From Streptomyces sp. TRM49041 (GTDB taxonomy: Bacteria > Actinomycetota > Actinomycetes > Streptomycetales > Streptomycetaceae): 64,000 bases of DNA. A model generated the notes under the pieces. The model made no database searches and had not been told where the DNA came from. It was given only the letters and a program-made list of their open reading frames with translations. Location: contig NZ_VSRY01000157.1 of the NCBI RefSeq assembly GCF_008271805.1, positions 1 through 64,000 on the forward strand. The letters run 5' to 3'. Each line of letters opens with the position of its first letter. Position 1 is the stretch's first letter. Position numbers and translations under genes: made by a program. This document shows, piece after piece, positions 7,923 through 15,987 of this stretch.

Positions 7923-7945
7923 GGTTGCATTTCTGGTTGCGTTTA
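7923..7945 (+). repeat. Third GGTTGCA-type pair, outside the element
   Basis: GGTTGCATTTCTGGTTGCGT, closely similar to the pairs at 1721 and 7505 but about 250 bp beyond the right att repeat. It suggests a remnant of another related element to the right. No intact gene lies between 7674 and 8109. Confidence 0.45.
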
Positions 7946-8109
7946 CACACACCCAATTCCCGCTGCCCGCGGCGCCCCGCGGATGTCGGCGCCCACCAAC
8001 GGGGAGTCCTGTCCCGTACGGCATCTGCGGATCACAGGGGTACGACATCCTTGAAGCCCCGCGGTGGGTCTCCCCCGCTGCCATGGTCTGATCTCGCGAG
8101 GTGCCCGGC

Positions 8110-9900
8110 ATGAAGTCCCGATCGACGCTGGCGACTTGGCTGGGCGGCCTTGACGGCTGTCGTCTGACACGCGTGCTCGAGACGCGGAGGGACGCGGCGG
8201 CCACTCCGGAGCCGCGCTCGGTGGGGGAACTGGCCGACCGCCTTCAGCGCCCGGGATCGGTGGCGCTTGCCCTGCCACGGCTCGCGCTGCCGCATCTCCA
8301 GGTGGCCGAGGCGCTGGCGGCGCTGCGTGCGCCCGCGTCGCGCGATGCCCTGGCGGAGCTGCTGGGAGCGGCGGACGACGAAGCCGTCGGGGAACTGGAC
8401 CTGGTGTTGGAGGCCCTGGCCGATCATGCTCTGGTCTGGCCTGACGGCGCGGGGAACCTCCGCATGGCCGGACCGCTGCGGCAGGCGTGGGACGCGCCCC
8501 TGGGCCTGGATGCCCAACTGGAGGAACTACTCGCCGGCTCGACCTCCGACGAGCTGCGCGGAATGCTGGCTGCACTGGGCGTCAGGCCGCCGCGCAGCAA
8601 GGCGCAGCGGCTGGCCGCGCTGGTGGAACACCACAGCGACCCGGAGCGGATCCTCTCCGTGGTCGCCAAGGCCCCCGCGGCGACCCGGAAGCTGCTCGAA
8701 GGCCGAGCGGGGGCCGGGCCAGCGAGGCCCGCGCGGTTCGTCATGTTCGGGAGTCCGGGCCCCGATACCGAACCGGGCGCTCGATGGGCACTGGAACGGG
8801 GGTTCCTGGTCCAGGACCGCCACCGCTACGGCCCGGCCCGTATGCCCGCCGAGGTGGCGCTCGCGTTGCGCGGGGCCGGCCGGCACGCCCCGTTCCAACC
8901 CGTCCCGCCTTCCTTGGGATTGGCGCAGGTCACCCCGAGGGAGGTCGACCACGAGGCTTCGGCCGCCGCCTCGGCGTTCGCCGCCGGTGCCGCCTCGGTC
9001 CTGTCGGCCTGCTCGGCGGCCGCGCCGGCCCGGCTGAAGTCCGGCGGGATCGGTGCGCGTGAGCTGGCCCGGATCGGCAAGGCGGCCCAGGCCGACGACG
9101 CCGTCGTACGCCTCACCCTGGAGACCGCGTACGCCGCCGGGCTGCTGGCCCGGGACGGCGATCGCGTGGCCCCCACCGAGGCTTACGACGCCTGGGCGGA
9201 GCAGGAACCTCCGGAGCAGTTCGCCGTACTGCTCCAGGCATGGCGTGACCTGCCGCTCACCCCAACCCGGGCGCGCGACGAGGACAGCAAGGCGCTCGCC
9301 GCACTCGCGGGCGCACCGCCCTGCGACGGCTGTGTGCAGGCCCGCCACGGGCTGTTGGCCGCAGCCGCGTGGTTCCCGGCGGGGCAGGGCGTGCGGGTCG
9401 CCTCGGATCTGGGGCCGCTGATCGCCTGGCACCGCCCCCTCGCCGACTCGTCGCCGGACGGAACCCCGTTCACCACGGTGATCCGCGAGGCCGAACTCCT
9501 CGGCGTACTCGCGCGAGGTGCCCTGTCCGCCATCGGCATCCGCCTGCGGACCGGCGACGCGGAGGGGCTGGGGATCGAGTGCCGGCGGCTGCTGCCCTCG
9601 GCCACTGCGACGGCCCGGATCGGCGCCGACCTCACCGCCGTCGTCACCGGCACACCGTCCGCGCGGCTGGCCGCGCTCCTGGACTTCGTCGCGGACCGGG
9701 AGACCAGCGGCACGGCGTCGGTGTGGCGGTTCAGTGCCGGCAGCGTGCGTCGGGCTCTGGACGCCGGCCGTACCCACGAGGACATCACTGCCGACCTGGC
9801 CGCTGTCGCCGCCGGGCCCCTGCCACAGCCACTGTCCGCCACTCCACCGCAGGTCAGGACAGGTACGACCCCCGCCGGACCCCCGCAGCCGATCACCTAG
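8110..9900 (+). CDS. Helicase-associated (XPB/Ssl2 N-terminal-like) domain protein, C-terminally shortened
   Basis: A 596-residue protein resembling the actinobacterial helicase C-terminal or helicase-associated domain family, whose members usually exceed 700 residues. N-terminal helical repeats (SLARLAL-type segments; ELLAGSTSDELRGMLAALG) are followed by the family region containing LIAWHRPL and the conserved end GPLPQPLS. Family members normally continue for about 150 more residues, whereas here the frame runs into TPPQVRTGTTPAGPP and stops. It may be truncated by the rearrangement that left the methyltransferase relic downstream. ATG 8110 has GCGAGG 8 bp upstream; GTG 8101 is an alternative. 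Any enzymatic role is unknown; no helicase motifs of its own are visible. Confidence 0.7.
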   Translation: MKSRSTLATWLGGLDGCRLTRVLETRRDAAATPEPRSVGELADRLQRPGSVALALPRLALPHLQVAEALAALRAPASRDALAELLGAADDEAVGELDLVLEALADHALVWPDGAGNLRMAGPLRQAWDAPLGLDAQLEELLAGSTSDELRGMLAALGVRPPRSKAQRLAALVEHHSDPERILSVVAKAPAATRKLLEGRAGAGPARPARFVMFGSPGPDTEPGARWALERGFLVQDRHRYGPARMPAEVALALRGAGRHAPFQPVPPSLGLAQVTPREVDHEASAAASAFAAGAASVLSACSAAAPARLKSGGIGARELARIGKAAQADDAVVRLTLETAYAAGLLARDGDRVAPTEAYDAWAEQEPPEQFAVLLQAWRDLPLTPTRARDEDSKALAALAGAPPCDGCVQARHGLLAAAAWFPAGQGVRVASDLGPLIAWHRPLADSSPDGTPFTTVIREAELLGVLARGALSAIGIRLRTGDAEGLGIECRRLLPSATATARIGADLTAVVTGTPSARLAALLDFVADRETSGTASVWRFSAGSVRRALDAGRTHEDITADLAAVAAGPLPQPLSATPPQVRTGTTPAGPPQPIT

Positions 9901-10300
9901 GGAGCGGCCGGACCTTCGAGGGTCTGCCGGTGGCTTCATCGAGGCCGGCCAGGCAACGAGGGCAGCGGAGCCACCGCTGTCTGTCGACGGCCCGCTCTCC
10001 AGTCCTGCCTAGGACACCAAGGGAGGGGAAAAGCTGCCGGATCTCGCCGAACAGCTGAGGCAGGAGGTCCACCACGGAGATGATCTCCGCCTCCACCTTG
10101 CGTGTCCTCCCGGCCGGCTTCGGCACAACGGCGCAGGATGGCGGCTGCCTGTTCGTCGTTCCAGTTATGGATGACCTTGACGAGTGTGTACACATCCGCA
10201 CCGGTCGGCAGAGGGGCGAAGAAGCTGCCAGCCACCGGTGTGAACCGACTCCCGCAACCCGCCGCTCGCATACGGGCCGTGGTCATGTCCCTTGTCGTGG
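9893..10300 (-). pseudogene. Relic of a SAM-dependent O-methyltransferase
   Basis: The minus strand from about 10290 reads ARMRAAGCGSRFTPVAGSFF, then PTGADVYTLVKVIHNWND, then EQAAAILRRCAEA. This is the conserved core of acetylserotonin-type O-methyltransferases (xAGDFFxxxPxGADxYxLxxVLHDWxD). Near 10110 the similarity shifts to another frame, ending RPSKVRPLPR at 9893. There is no N-terminal dimerisation domain and no start codon, so it is a decayed fragment. Confidence 0.55.
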
Positions 10301-10996
10301 TGTAGGGGATCAACGTGGATATCTACAGGTCACGCATGCGATTTGCCGATCGACAGCACCCAGGATCCTGACTGACCGTCAGCCGCGGCTGTGGCGCGCG
10401 GCCTCAGCCGCGGCGGGCGTTGGCGTGACCTCGGAGGTAGGACACCCAAGATCGACCGCGCGAGTCCATACATCGCCACGAGCTGACGTACCATCACTTG
10501 ATCTCGCGCCCCAGGGTTCCAGATTCCGGCCGTGGCCTGCGCCTTCTCGCCTTGAACCCCTACACCACTTGGCGGGACACCATCCGGGCCGTGGCGGCCG
10601 CCACCCCGCCGGGCCGCTGCCATTCCTCCGTCTTGGTCGGCCGACACGGCGACATCCGTCCCGGCCGCCTGCCATGACGCACGTCATGCTCATGATCGCC
10701 ACTGTGTCGGCCGCGGACACATCCGGCCCGTCGGGGGTCCTGTGCCGTTGAGGCAGGCGCTGACGCGCCGCCGAGCCGCTCTGGAGCTGAGGGGGCAGCG
10801 CACGGGCGATCTGAGCCTCGCGGACAGGGAGAGTCTCGGCCCCCGGGTTCTTCAATCGGCTCGGCAGCGTCATGACCGCGGTGGGTCTCGTCCTGCCGGC
10901 CCTGAGCCGGATGCTCGCCATCACCTGAGGCACCGCGTATACGCGCGCGGGGCGCGGGGCGCGGGAGATCTTCACACGCGGGCGGCCCGGACGAGC
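10301..10996. other. Region without an intact gene
   Basis: I find no ORF with a plausible start, ribosome site and recognisable product. A short plus-strand stretch ending at about 10928 (PGFFNRLGSVMTAVGLVLP then ALSRMLAIT and stop) has coding-like composition and may be the C-terminal relic of a deleted gene. Together with the neighbouring pseudogene this looks like a deletion-prone junction. Confidence 0.4.
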
Positions 10997-11389
10997 TCAC
11001 TCCCCGTTGAGCTGGATCAGGTCCCACCGGTTTCCGTACAGGTCCCGGAAGACGGCGACCGTGCCGTACGGCTCGTGGCGGGGCGGCTCTTCGAAGGTGA
11101 TGCCGGCGCCGCGCAGCCGCTCGTAGTCCCGGTCGAACATGTCGGTGTGCAGGAACCAGCCGACCCGGCCGCCGGTCTGGTCGCCGACGCGGGCCTCCTG
11201 CTCGCCGGTCGATGCCCTGGCGAGGAGGACGGCCGTCTCCCGCGCCCCTGGTGGGGCGACCACCACCCAGCGTTTGCCGGCGTCGACGCTGGTGTCCTCG
11301 CGGAGTTCGAAGCCGAGCACGTCCCGGTAGAAGGCGATGGCTTCGTCGTAGTCGCGTACGACCACGGTCACCAGTCCCAGATGAGTCAT
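10997..11389 (-). CDS. VOC-family (glyoxalase/bleomycin-resistance-like) protein
   Basis: A 130-residue protein with the paired beta-alpha-beta-beta-beta pattern of the vicinal oxygen chelate fold. It starts MTHLGLVTVVVRDYDEAIAFYRDVLGFEL and ends YGNRWDLIQLNGE. VOC proteins are metal-dependent lyases, dioxygenases or drug-binding proteins; the substrate cannot be inferred. It is divergent from the afsA-like gene, about 100 bp away, and could be a resistance or tailoring member of that cluster or a housekeeping neighbour. Confidence 0.85.
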   Translation of the reverse strand: MTHLGLVTVVVRDYDEAIAFYRDVLGFELREDTSVDAGKRWVVVAPPGARETAVLLARASTGEQEARVGDQTGGRVGWFLHTDMFDRDYERLRGAGITFEEPPRHEPYGTVAVFRDLYGNRWDLIQLNGE

Positions 11390-11495
11390 GGGGCGATCGT
11401 CTCAGCGGCGGGTGTGATGGGGGCGTGAGTGGGGCGTGAGCGGGGGTTGGGAGCGTGAGGGCCGCTGGAAGATCGTCACTGGGAAGGGTGTTGGG

Positions 11496-12509
11496 ATGAC
11501 TGCGGTCGTGGAGTCCGACGGGGTTGAGGCCGCGCTCTCGCGTCTCGGATTCGAGCGGACGGTGCCGAGGGGGCTCGTGCACCGGCGGGCGCTGTCGGAG
11601 GTGTTTCTCACGGACAGCAGGATGGTCGCCGCGACGTCCTTCGTGGCGGCGGCCCAGCTGCCGCCGTCGCACGCGTACTACACCGATCACACGGCCGCCC
11701 ACGCCGTGGATCCGCTGCTGTTGCTGGAATGCTGTCGGCAGGCCGAGACGCATGCCGTGCACGCGCACTTCGGAGCGCCGATCGGGACGAAGTTCGTGTT
11801 GGAGTCGTGGGACATGGACCTGCCGGGCGCCGCCGCCGTCGGTGGGGTCACAGGGCCCGCGGAGCTGTTGATCAGGGCCGAGACGTATGACGCCCGGTGG
11901 GTGGGCGGCGCGCTGCGGGGGCTCGGCTACCGGATGCGGCTGTCCATGGACGGTGCCCGGGTGGGCGAGGTGACGATGCGGGTCAAGTACGTGGCCGACA
12001 CGGTGTACGGGGCTCTGCGTGGCCGCAAGGGCAGCGGGCCCCTGCCCACCTCGGACGCCTACCGCGAACCGCTGCCCCCGGGGCTGGCCGCCCCCGCGCG
12101 CGTGGGGCGGGTGCGGGCCGAGAACGTGATCCTGCTCGATCCGGCCGTCGGCGAGCACGAGGTGCGGGCCGGGCTCCGCGTGGCCGGAGGACATCCGAGC
12201 CTGTTCGATCACGCCCAGGACCATGTGCCGGGCATGGTGCTGATGGAGGCGGGACGGCAGGCCGGGCTGCTGGCGGCCGAGGAGAGCACCGGGGTGCCTG
12301 CCGCCGAGTGGGGCCTCACGGGGATGTCGGCGGCCTTCCGCGCCTACGCGGAGCTGGATGAGCCGTTGGTGGTGGTCGCACGTGGCGGCGTGGACGGCGC
12401 CGGTGACAGCGGCGGCGACGGCGACGGGCTGTTCGGCGTGCGCGTCCTCTTCGAGCAGGGTGGGCGGGGCACCGCCGAGGCGGGGTTCCGGTTCGTTCGC
12501 CGTCGTTGA
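11496..12509 (+). CDS. AfsA/ScbA-type hotdog enzyme (gamma-butyrolactone synthase family)
   Basis: A 337-residue protein with two AfsA-type hotdog repeats (about residues 20-170 and 185-337). Signature segments include LVHRRALSEVFLTD, HAYYTDH, DPLLLLECCRQAETH and, in the second repeat, NVILLDP with DHVPGMVLMEAGRQAG. AfsA enzymes esterify dihydroxyacetone phosphate with a beta-ketoacyl-ACP, the first step to A-factor-type butanolides, furans and butenolides. ATG 11496 is preceded by GGGAAGGG at 7 bp. It ends next to a perfect bidirectional hairpin. With the HAD, reductase, KAS and PKS genes nearby it probably uses a locally made acyl chain. No adjacent butanolide receptor of the ArpA type is obvious, although a TetR gene closes the cluster. 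Confidence 0.9.
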   Translation: MTAVVESDGVEAALSRLGFERTVPRGLVHRRALSEVFLTDSRMVAATSFVAAAQLPPSHAYYTDHTAAHAVDPLLLLECCRQAETHAVHAHFGAPIGTKFVLESWDMDLPGAAAVGGVTGPAELLIRAETYDARWVGGALRGLGYRMRLSMDGARVGEVTMRVKYVADTVYGALRGRKGSGPLPTSDAYREPLPPGLAAPARVGRVRAENVILLDPAVGEHEVRAGLRVAGGHPSLFDHAQDHVPGMVLMEAGRQAGLLAAEESTGVPAAEWGLTGMSAAFRAYAELDEPLVVVARGGVDGAGDSGGDGDGLFGVRVLFEQGGRGTAEAGFRFVRRR

Positions 12510-12542
12510 GGGGGCGGGGCGTGGCGCCCGCGGCCGACAGTC

Positions 12543-12584
12543 GGCCGGGTTTCGTACCGCCGGACCGCGGTACGAAACCCGGCC
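12543..12584. terminator. Bidirectional terminator between the afsA-like and exporter genes
   Basis: Arms 12543-12560 and 12567-12584 are perfectly complementary over 18 bp with a 6-nt loop. It sits between convergent genes and probably ends transcription from both sides. Confidence 0.85.
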
Positions 12585-12604
12585 TCGGGCTCGCTGAGCG
12601 GCCG

Positions 12605-14251
12605 TCATCCAGCTGTCGCCGCTTGCTCCAGGTCCCTGTCGCGGACCATCGTGAAGATGGCGACCGCGCCGGCGAACGCCACGCACGCCAGCACCACGTA
12701 CACCACGTCCCAGCCGTGGTTCAGGCCCTGGACCGCGTTCCGTACCAGGTCCTCTCCGCCGGCCTCGTGTACGGAGCCGAGCCGGCCCTGGACCACGTCG
12801 TCGGCCATCGTGCCGCTGCCGGCGGCGGTGTGCGCGGACAGCTCGCCCCGCGTCGCGGTGAGCAGCAGTCCGGCGACGCAGGCGACGCCGATGGTCTCGC
12901 CTGCGACGCGGAGGGTGTTGAACATGCCCGACGCCATGCCGGCACGCTCCGGCGGCACGGCGCTCACCGCGGCGTTGTCCATGACGCCGAAGGCGAGGCC
13001 GATGCCGATACCGGCCAGCAGCAGGGCCGCGTACATCCCGGTCCGGTTCGAGACCGGGTCGGTGAGGGTCATCAGCAGGAGCGCGACGGCCAGCACCCCG
13101 GGACCGACGGCGAGCAGCATCCGTACGGAGATCCGCTTGACGAGCACGCCGGAGAACATCGGCAGGATGAACACGGGCAGGGTGAGCGGGAGCAGCATCG
13201 CGCCGGACGCCGTGGACCCGGCGCCGCCCGCGCCCTGGAAGTACGGCGGCAGGTAGACGAGCAGGGCCGCGAACGCGAAGACGATGCTGACGGGCTGCCA
13301 GATGATCGCCACGAACGTGGGGCTGCGCAACAGGGTCAGGTCGAACATGGGCTCGGCGCCGCGGAGTTCCACGGCGACGAAGGCGGCCAGGAACACGGCG
13401 GAGCCCGCGAAGGAGCCGAGCGTCGCCACCGAGGTCCAGCCCTCGGAGGGGCCTTCGACGAAGCCGAGGGCCAGCAGCATCAGGGCCGCGGTGAAGGTCA
13501 GCACGCCGGGCTTGTCGATGCGCCGCGCCTCGGGGTTCCTCGACTCGGGCAGGCGCCGGGCCAGGACGAGGACGACCGCACCGACCAGGACATTGACGAG
13601 GAAGACGGCGTGCCAGGACGCCGCGGCCACCAGCAGTCCCGAGATGAACGGGCCCATGGCGAGGCCGAAGCCGATTGAGGCGCCGAAGACGCCGAAGGCG
13701 CGGGCGCGGGCGGCGCCGGTGAAGGAGTGGGCGAGCAGGGTGGAGCCGCTGGTGAGTACGGCCGCCGCGCCCACGCCTTGGACGAAACGAGCCACGTCCA
13801 CCAGCCAGATGGCGGGCGCGACGCCCGCGACGAGGGACGCCAGCGCGAACAGGGCCGTACCGGAGAGGAACAGCCGGCGGCGGCCGAAGAGGTCGGCGGC
13901 GGAGCCCGCGGCGAGCATGAACGCCGTGAACGCCACGTTGTAGGCGTTGAGGACCCACTGGGTGGCCGCGGCCGAGGCGTTCAGCGCGTCCGACATGTCG
14001 GCGAGGGCCACGCCGGGACCGGTCACCGAGATCGGCAGCATCACCGCCGCCAGGGCGACCGCCACCAGCGTGCGGGTCGGGCCGACCGTCGGGAGGGGAG
14101 GGCGCGGGGCGGGGGGCGCGTCGGCGGGGGGTGCGTCGGCGGGCTCGGCCGCCTGTACGGCGTCGGGCGTCACCGGGGGTGGTTCGACCTGTGGTCCCCG
14201 GGGCCCTTGCGGTTGCCGGAACGTTTCGGAGTCGGCGGAGGGGTGGGACAT
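12605..14251 (-). CDS. MFS drug exporter, DHA2 (14-TMS, EmrB/QacA) family
   Basis: A 548-residue integral membrane protein. After a Pro/Ala-rich cytoplasmic N-terminus of about 55 residues it shows the DHA2 pattern: first helix VAVALAAVMLPISVTGPGVAL, then WVLNAYNVAFTAFMLAAGS with motif A (AADLFGRRRLFL), and motif C-like GFGLAMGPFISG. About 14 hydrophobic segments are countable. It probably exports the cluster product by proton antiport. ATG 14251 is the first good start; the ribosome site is weak. It runs in the same direction as the two HAD genes and the reductase, so these four form a minus-strand operon. Confidence 0.9.
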   Translation of the reverse strand: MSHPSADSETFRQPQGPRGPQVEPPPVTPDAVQAAEPADAPPADAPPAPRPPLPTVGPTRTLVAVALAAVMLPISVTGPGVALADMSDALNASAAATQWVLNAYNVAFTAFMLAAGSAADLFGRRRLFLSGTALFALASLVAGVAPAIWLVDVARFVQGVGAAAVLTSGSTLLAHSFTGAARARAFGVFGASIGFGLAMGPFISGLLVAAASWHAVFLVNVLVGAVVLVLARRLPESRNPEARRIDKPGVLTFTAALMLLALGFVEGPSEGWTSVATLGSFAGSAVFLAAFVAVELRGAEPMFDLTLLRSPTFVAIIWQPVSIVFAFAALLVYLPPYFQGAGGAGSTASGAMLLPLTLPVFILPMFSGVLVKRISVRMLLAVGPGVLAVALLLMTLTDPVSNRTGMYAALLLAGIGIGLAFGVMDNAAVSAVPPERAGMASGMFNTLRVAGETIGVACVAGLLLTATRGELSAHTAAGSGTMADDVVQGRLGSVHEAGGEDLVRNAVQGLNHGWDVVYVVLACVAFAGAVAIFTMVRDRDLEQAATAG

Positions 14252-14292
14252 GGGGGTATATCCGTCCAGTGTCGGGTGCCGGGGCGACGGGG

Positions 14293-15030
14293 TCAGGCCG
14301 CTGGGAACGAGACCGGGGCGGCGCCGACGGCTACCGCGTCGGCCCTCAGGAGGTCGCCCAGCTCGGCGAAGGAGTCCGCCTGCGCGTCGATGAAGGAGGC
14401 GAACGGCGCGACGTCGCCGGGGGTGAAGACGTCTCCACGCATCAGCACCGTCCGCAGGCCCGCGATCTTGGCCGCGCGCAGCGCCAGCGGCGAGTCGTCC
14501 ACGAGGAGCCACCGCTCGGGGTGGTTCTCGTTCTCGGCTGCGAGCAGCGCCGTATAGGTGTCCGGGTCCGCCTTGGAGGCGTGGCCGAGGGGTACGAAGT
14601 CCTCCGGGCCGAAGAGACCGTCGAGGAGTGAACGGCGCGCCGTGCCGCGGTCCATCGTCGAGAAGACCCGCAGCCGTACACCTCGCGCGCGCTGTTCGGC
14701 GCAGAAGGTATCCGCCCCCCGGGCCAGGGTCATCCGTGTCCCCTGGACGCTCAGGCACGAGCGCAGTGACTCGATCTCGGCGCCGAGGTGCCGCTCGATG
14801 CCGAGGCCCGCGAACAGCACCCGCAGGCTGTCGCGCTGCGGGAAGGTGCAGATGGCCTTGAACTGGGCAGCCGTGGCCTCGATGGGCAGCTCCGTATGGC
14901 GGTTGATGCCCTCGTGCAGGGCCCGCAGCAGGAGACCGGAGGCGTTCATGCTGAGGACGCCGTCGAAGTCCAGCAGCAGGGTGTGCCGGGAGGTGGCCGG
15001 TGCGGGGGGTATGTCGGCGGTGTGTCCCAT
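14293..15030 (-). CDS. HAD-superfamily hydrolase (probable phosphatase)
   Basis: A 245-residue protein with all four HAD motifs: I DFDGVL, II STMD, III K in HASKADPDTY, IV LLVDDSPLAL. The insertion between motifs I and II is a helical cap typical of C1-type phosphatases. Beside an AfsA homologue such an enzyme would remove the phosphate from the butenolide or glycerol-phosphate intermediate, as MmfP does in methylenomycin furan biosynthesis. ATG 15030 has AAGGAG at 8 bp upstream. It lies 42 bp upstream of the exporter gene. Family firm; substrate inferred. Confidence 0.85.
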   Translation of the reverse strand: MGHTADIPPAPATSRHTLLLDFDGVLSMNASGLLLRALHEGINRHTELPIEATAAQFKAICTFPQRDSLRVLFAGLGIERHLGAEIESLRSCLSVQGTRMTLARGADTFCAEQRARGVRLRVFSTMDRGTARRSLLDGLFGPEDFVPLGHASKADPDTYTALLAAENENHPERWLLVDDSPLALRAAKIAGLRTVLMRGDVFTPGDVAPFASFIDAQADSFAELGDLLRADAVAVGAAPVSFPAA

Positions 15031-15181
15031 GGCGGGCGGCTCCTTGTGCGAGGTGCTTGTACGAGGGGCTTGTGCGCGGCCCTGTGCGAGGTCGGGGGTG
15101 TGGACCGGCGGCGGCCGGGCGGGGAGGGCGTGGTGACCGCCCCGCCCGGCCGCGGCGCCGGGCTCGGGTTCGGGCTCGGGC

Positions 15182-15883
15182 TCAGCCGTGCCAGACGGAG
15201 CGGGCGGCGGCCTCGGCATCGAGGGTGTGCAGCAGGTCCTCGTCGATGGCGTGCAGGGAACCGACGATGTGGCGGGCGCCGGCCTCGCGCATCAACTGCG
15301 GCTGGAAGCTGTGCTCGAAGGAGCTGGGGTGGCCGATGAACGGGATGTCCAGGGCCTTGGCCACCTCTGCGACCCGCGCCACGTCGTCGATGAAGAGGAC
15401 CTGGTCGTACTCCAGGCCGAAGACCTCGGTGGTGATCTCGCGCAGGCCCGGGCGGAAGTCGTTGGTGCAGACGTAGCCGGGCTCGTCGAACAGGTCGCCG
15501 TACCGGCCGCCCAGGTACGTGTCGAAGTGGGCCTTGTCGAGACCGCCGTAGCTGACCGTCTTCAGGCCGAGGGCGCGCAGTCGGCGCAGCAGCTCGACGG
15601 CTCCGTCGATGAGTTCGACGGGGTGGTCGCGCAGGTACTCCTCGCGCTCCTTGAAGTAGACGTCGATGGCCTCCTGGGCGGTCCACGGGACGCGGGCCGC
15701 GTTGGCCATGCCCTGGCCGCCCACGAGCTGCGGCTGGGAGAAGATGCTGCGCTCGACCTCGGCCGTGTACTCGCCACCGCGGCTGACGATGAAGTTGTGG
15801 ATGACGGGGCTGAAGGTGTCGTTCAGGAGCACGCCGTCGATGTTGACGGCGGCCAGCTTCAGCTGCTTGAGCTTCTCTGCCAT
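15182..15883 (-). CDS. HAD-fold protein with Asn in place of the nucleophilic Asp
   Basis: A 233-residue HAD-fold protein. Motif I reads AAVNIDGVLL: the position of the phosphoryl-accepting Asp is Asn14 (AAC), while the acid/base Asp16 is kept. Motif II is VSYGG, and motif IV FIDDVARVAEVAKALDIPF is intact. Without the nucleophile a normal phosphatase reaction is unlikely, so it may bind a phosphorylated intermediate, act as a lyase or isomerase, or be regulatory. ATG 15883 is preceded by GAGGACAG. It is co-directional with the catalytically complete HAD gene 150 bp downstream, so the two may form a heterodimer or act in sequence. Confidence 0.8.
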   Translation of the reverse strand: MAEKLKQLKLAAVNIDGVLLNDTFSPVIHNFIVSRGGEYTAEVERSIFSQPQLVGGQGMANAARVPWTAQEAIDVYFKEREEYLRDHPVELIDGAVELLRRLRALGLKTVSYGGLDKAHFDTYLGGRYGDLFDEPGYVCTNDFRPGLREITTEVFGLEYDQVLFIDDVARVAEVAKALDIPFIGHPSSFEHSFQPQLMREAGARHIVGSLHAIDEDLLHTLDAEAAARSVWHG

Positions 15884-15987
15884 GGGGCTGTCCTCTGAAG
15901 GGTGGTGGGGAGGTGGCTGGGCGGGATGTGGTTGGGGAAGTCGGTGGGGGGGAGGTGGTACGGGCGCCCGGGGTGGCGGACGAGGTG

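Noticed and set aside
10560..13958. 1132-aa open frame spanning the VOC gene, afsA-like gene and exporter on the minus strand
   Set aside because: It reads through several unrelated genes in a non-coding frame, with Arg/Gly/Pro-rich composition.
12605..14758. 717-aa version of the MFS exporter
   Set aside because: The first 170 residues overlap the HAD gene in another frame and are Arg/Gly-rich; transporter similarity begins after ATG 14251.
14293..15219. Longer HAD protein starting at 15219
   Set aside because: The extra N-terminal residues are Pro/Glu/Gly low-complexity from the intergenic repeat; ATG 15030 has a well-placed AAGGAG and the family starts there.
15182..15883. FkbH-like glyceryl-ACP synthase (tetronate-type) assignment for the HAD genes
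   Set aside because: FkbH-type proteins have a different motif I region (LDLDNTLWGG) and an additional domain; neither HAD here shows these.
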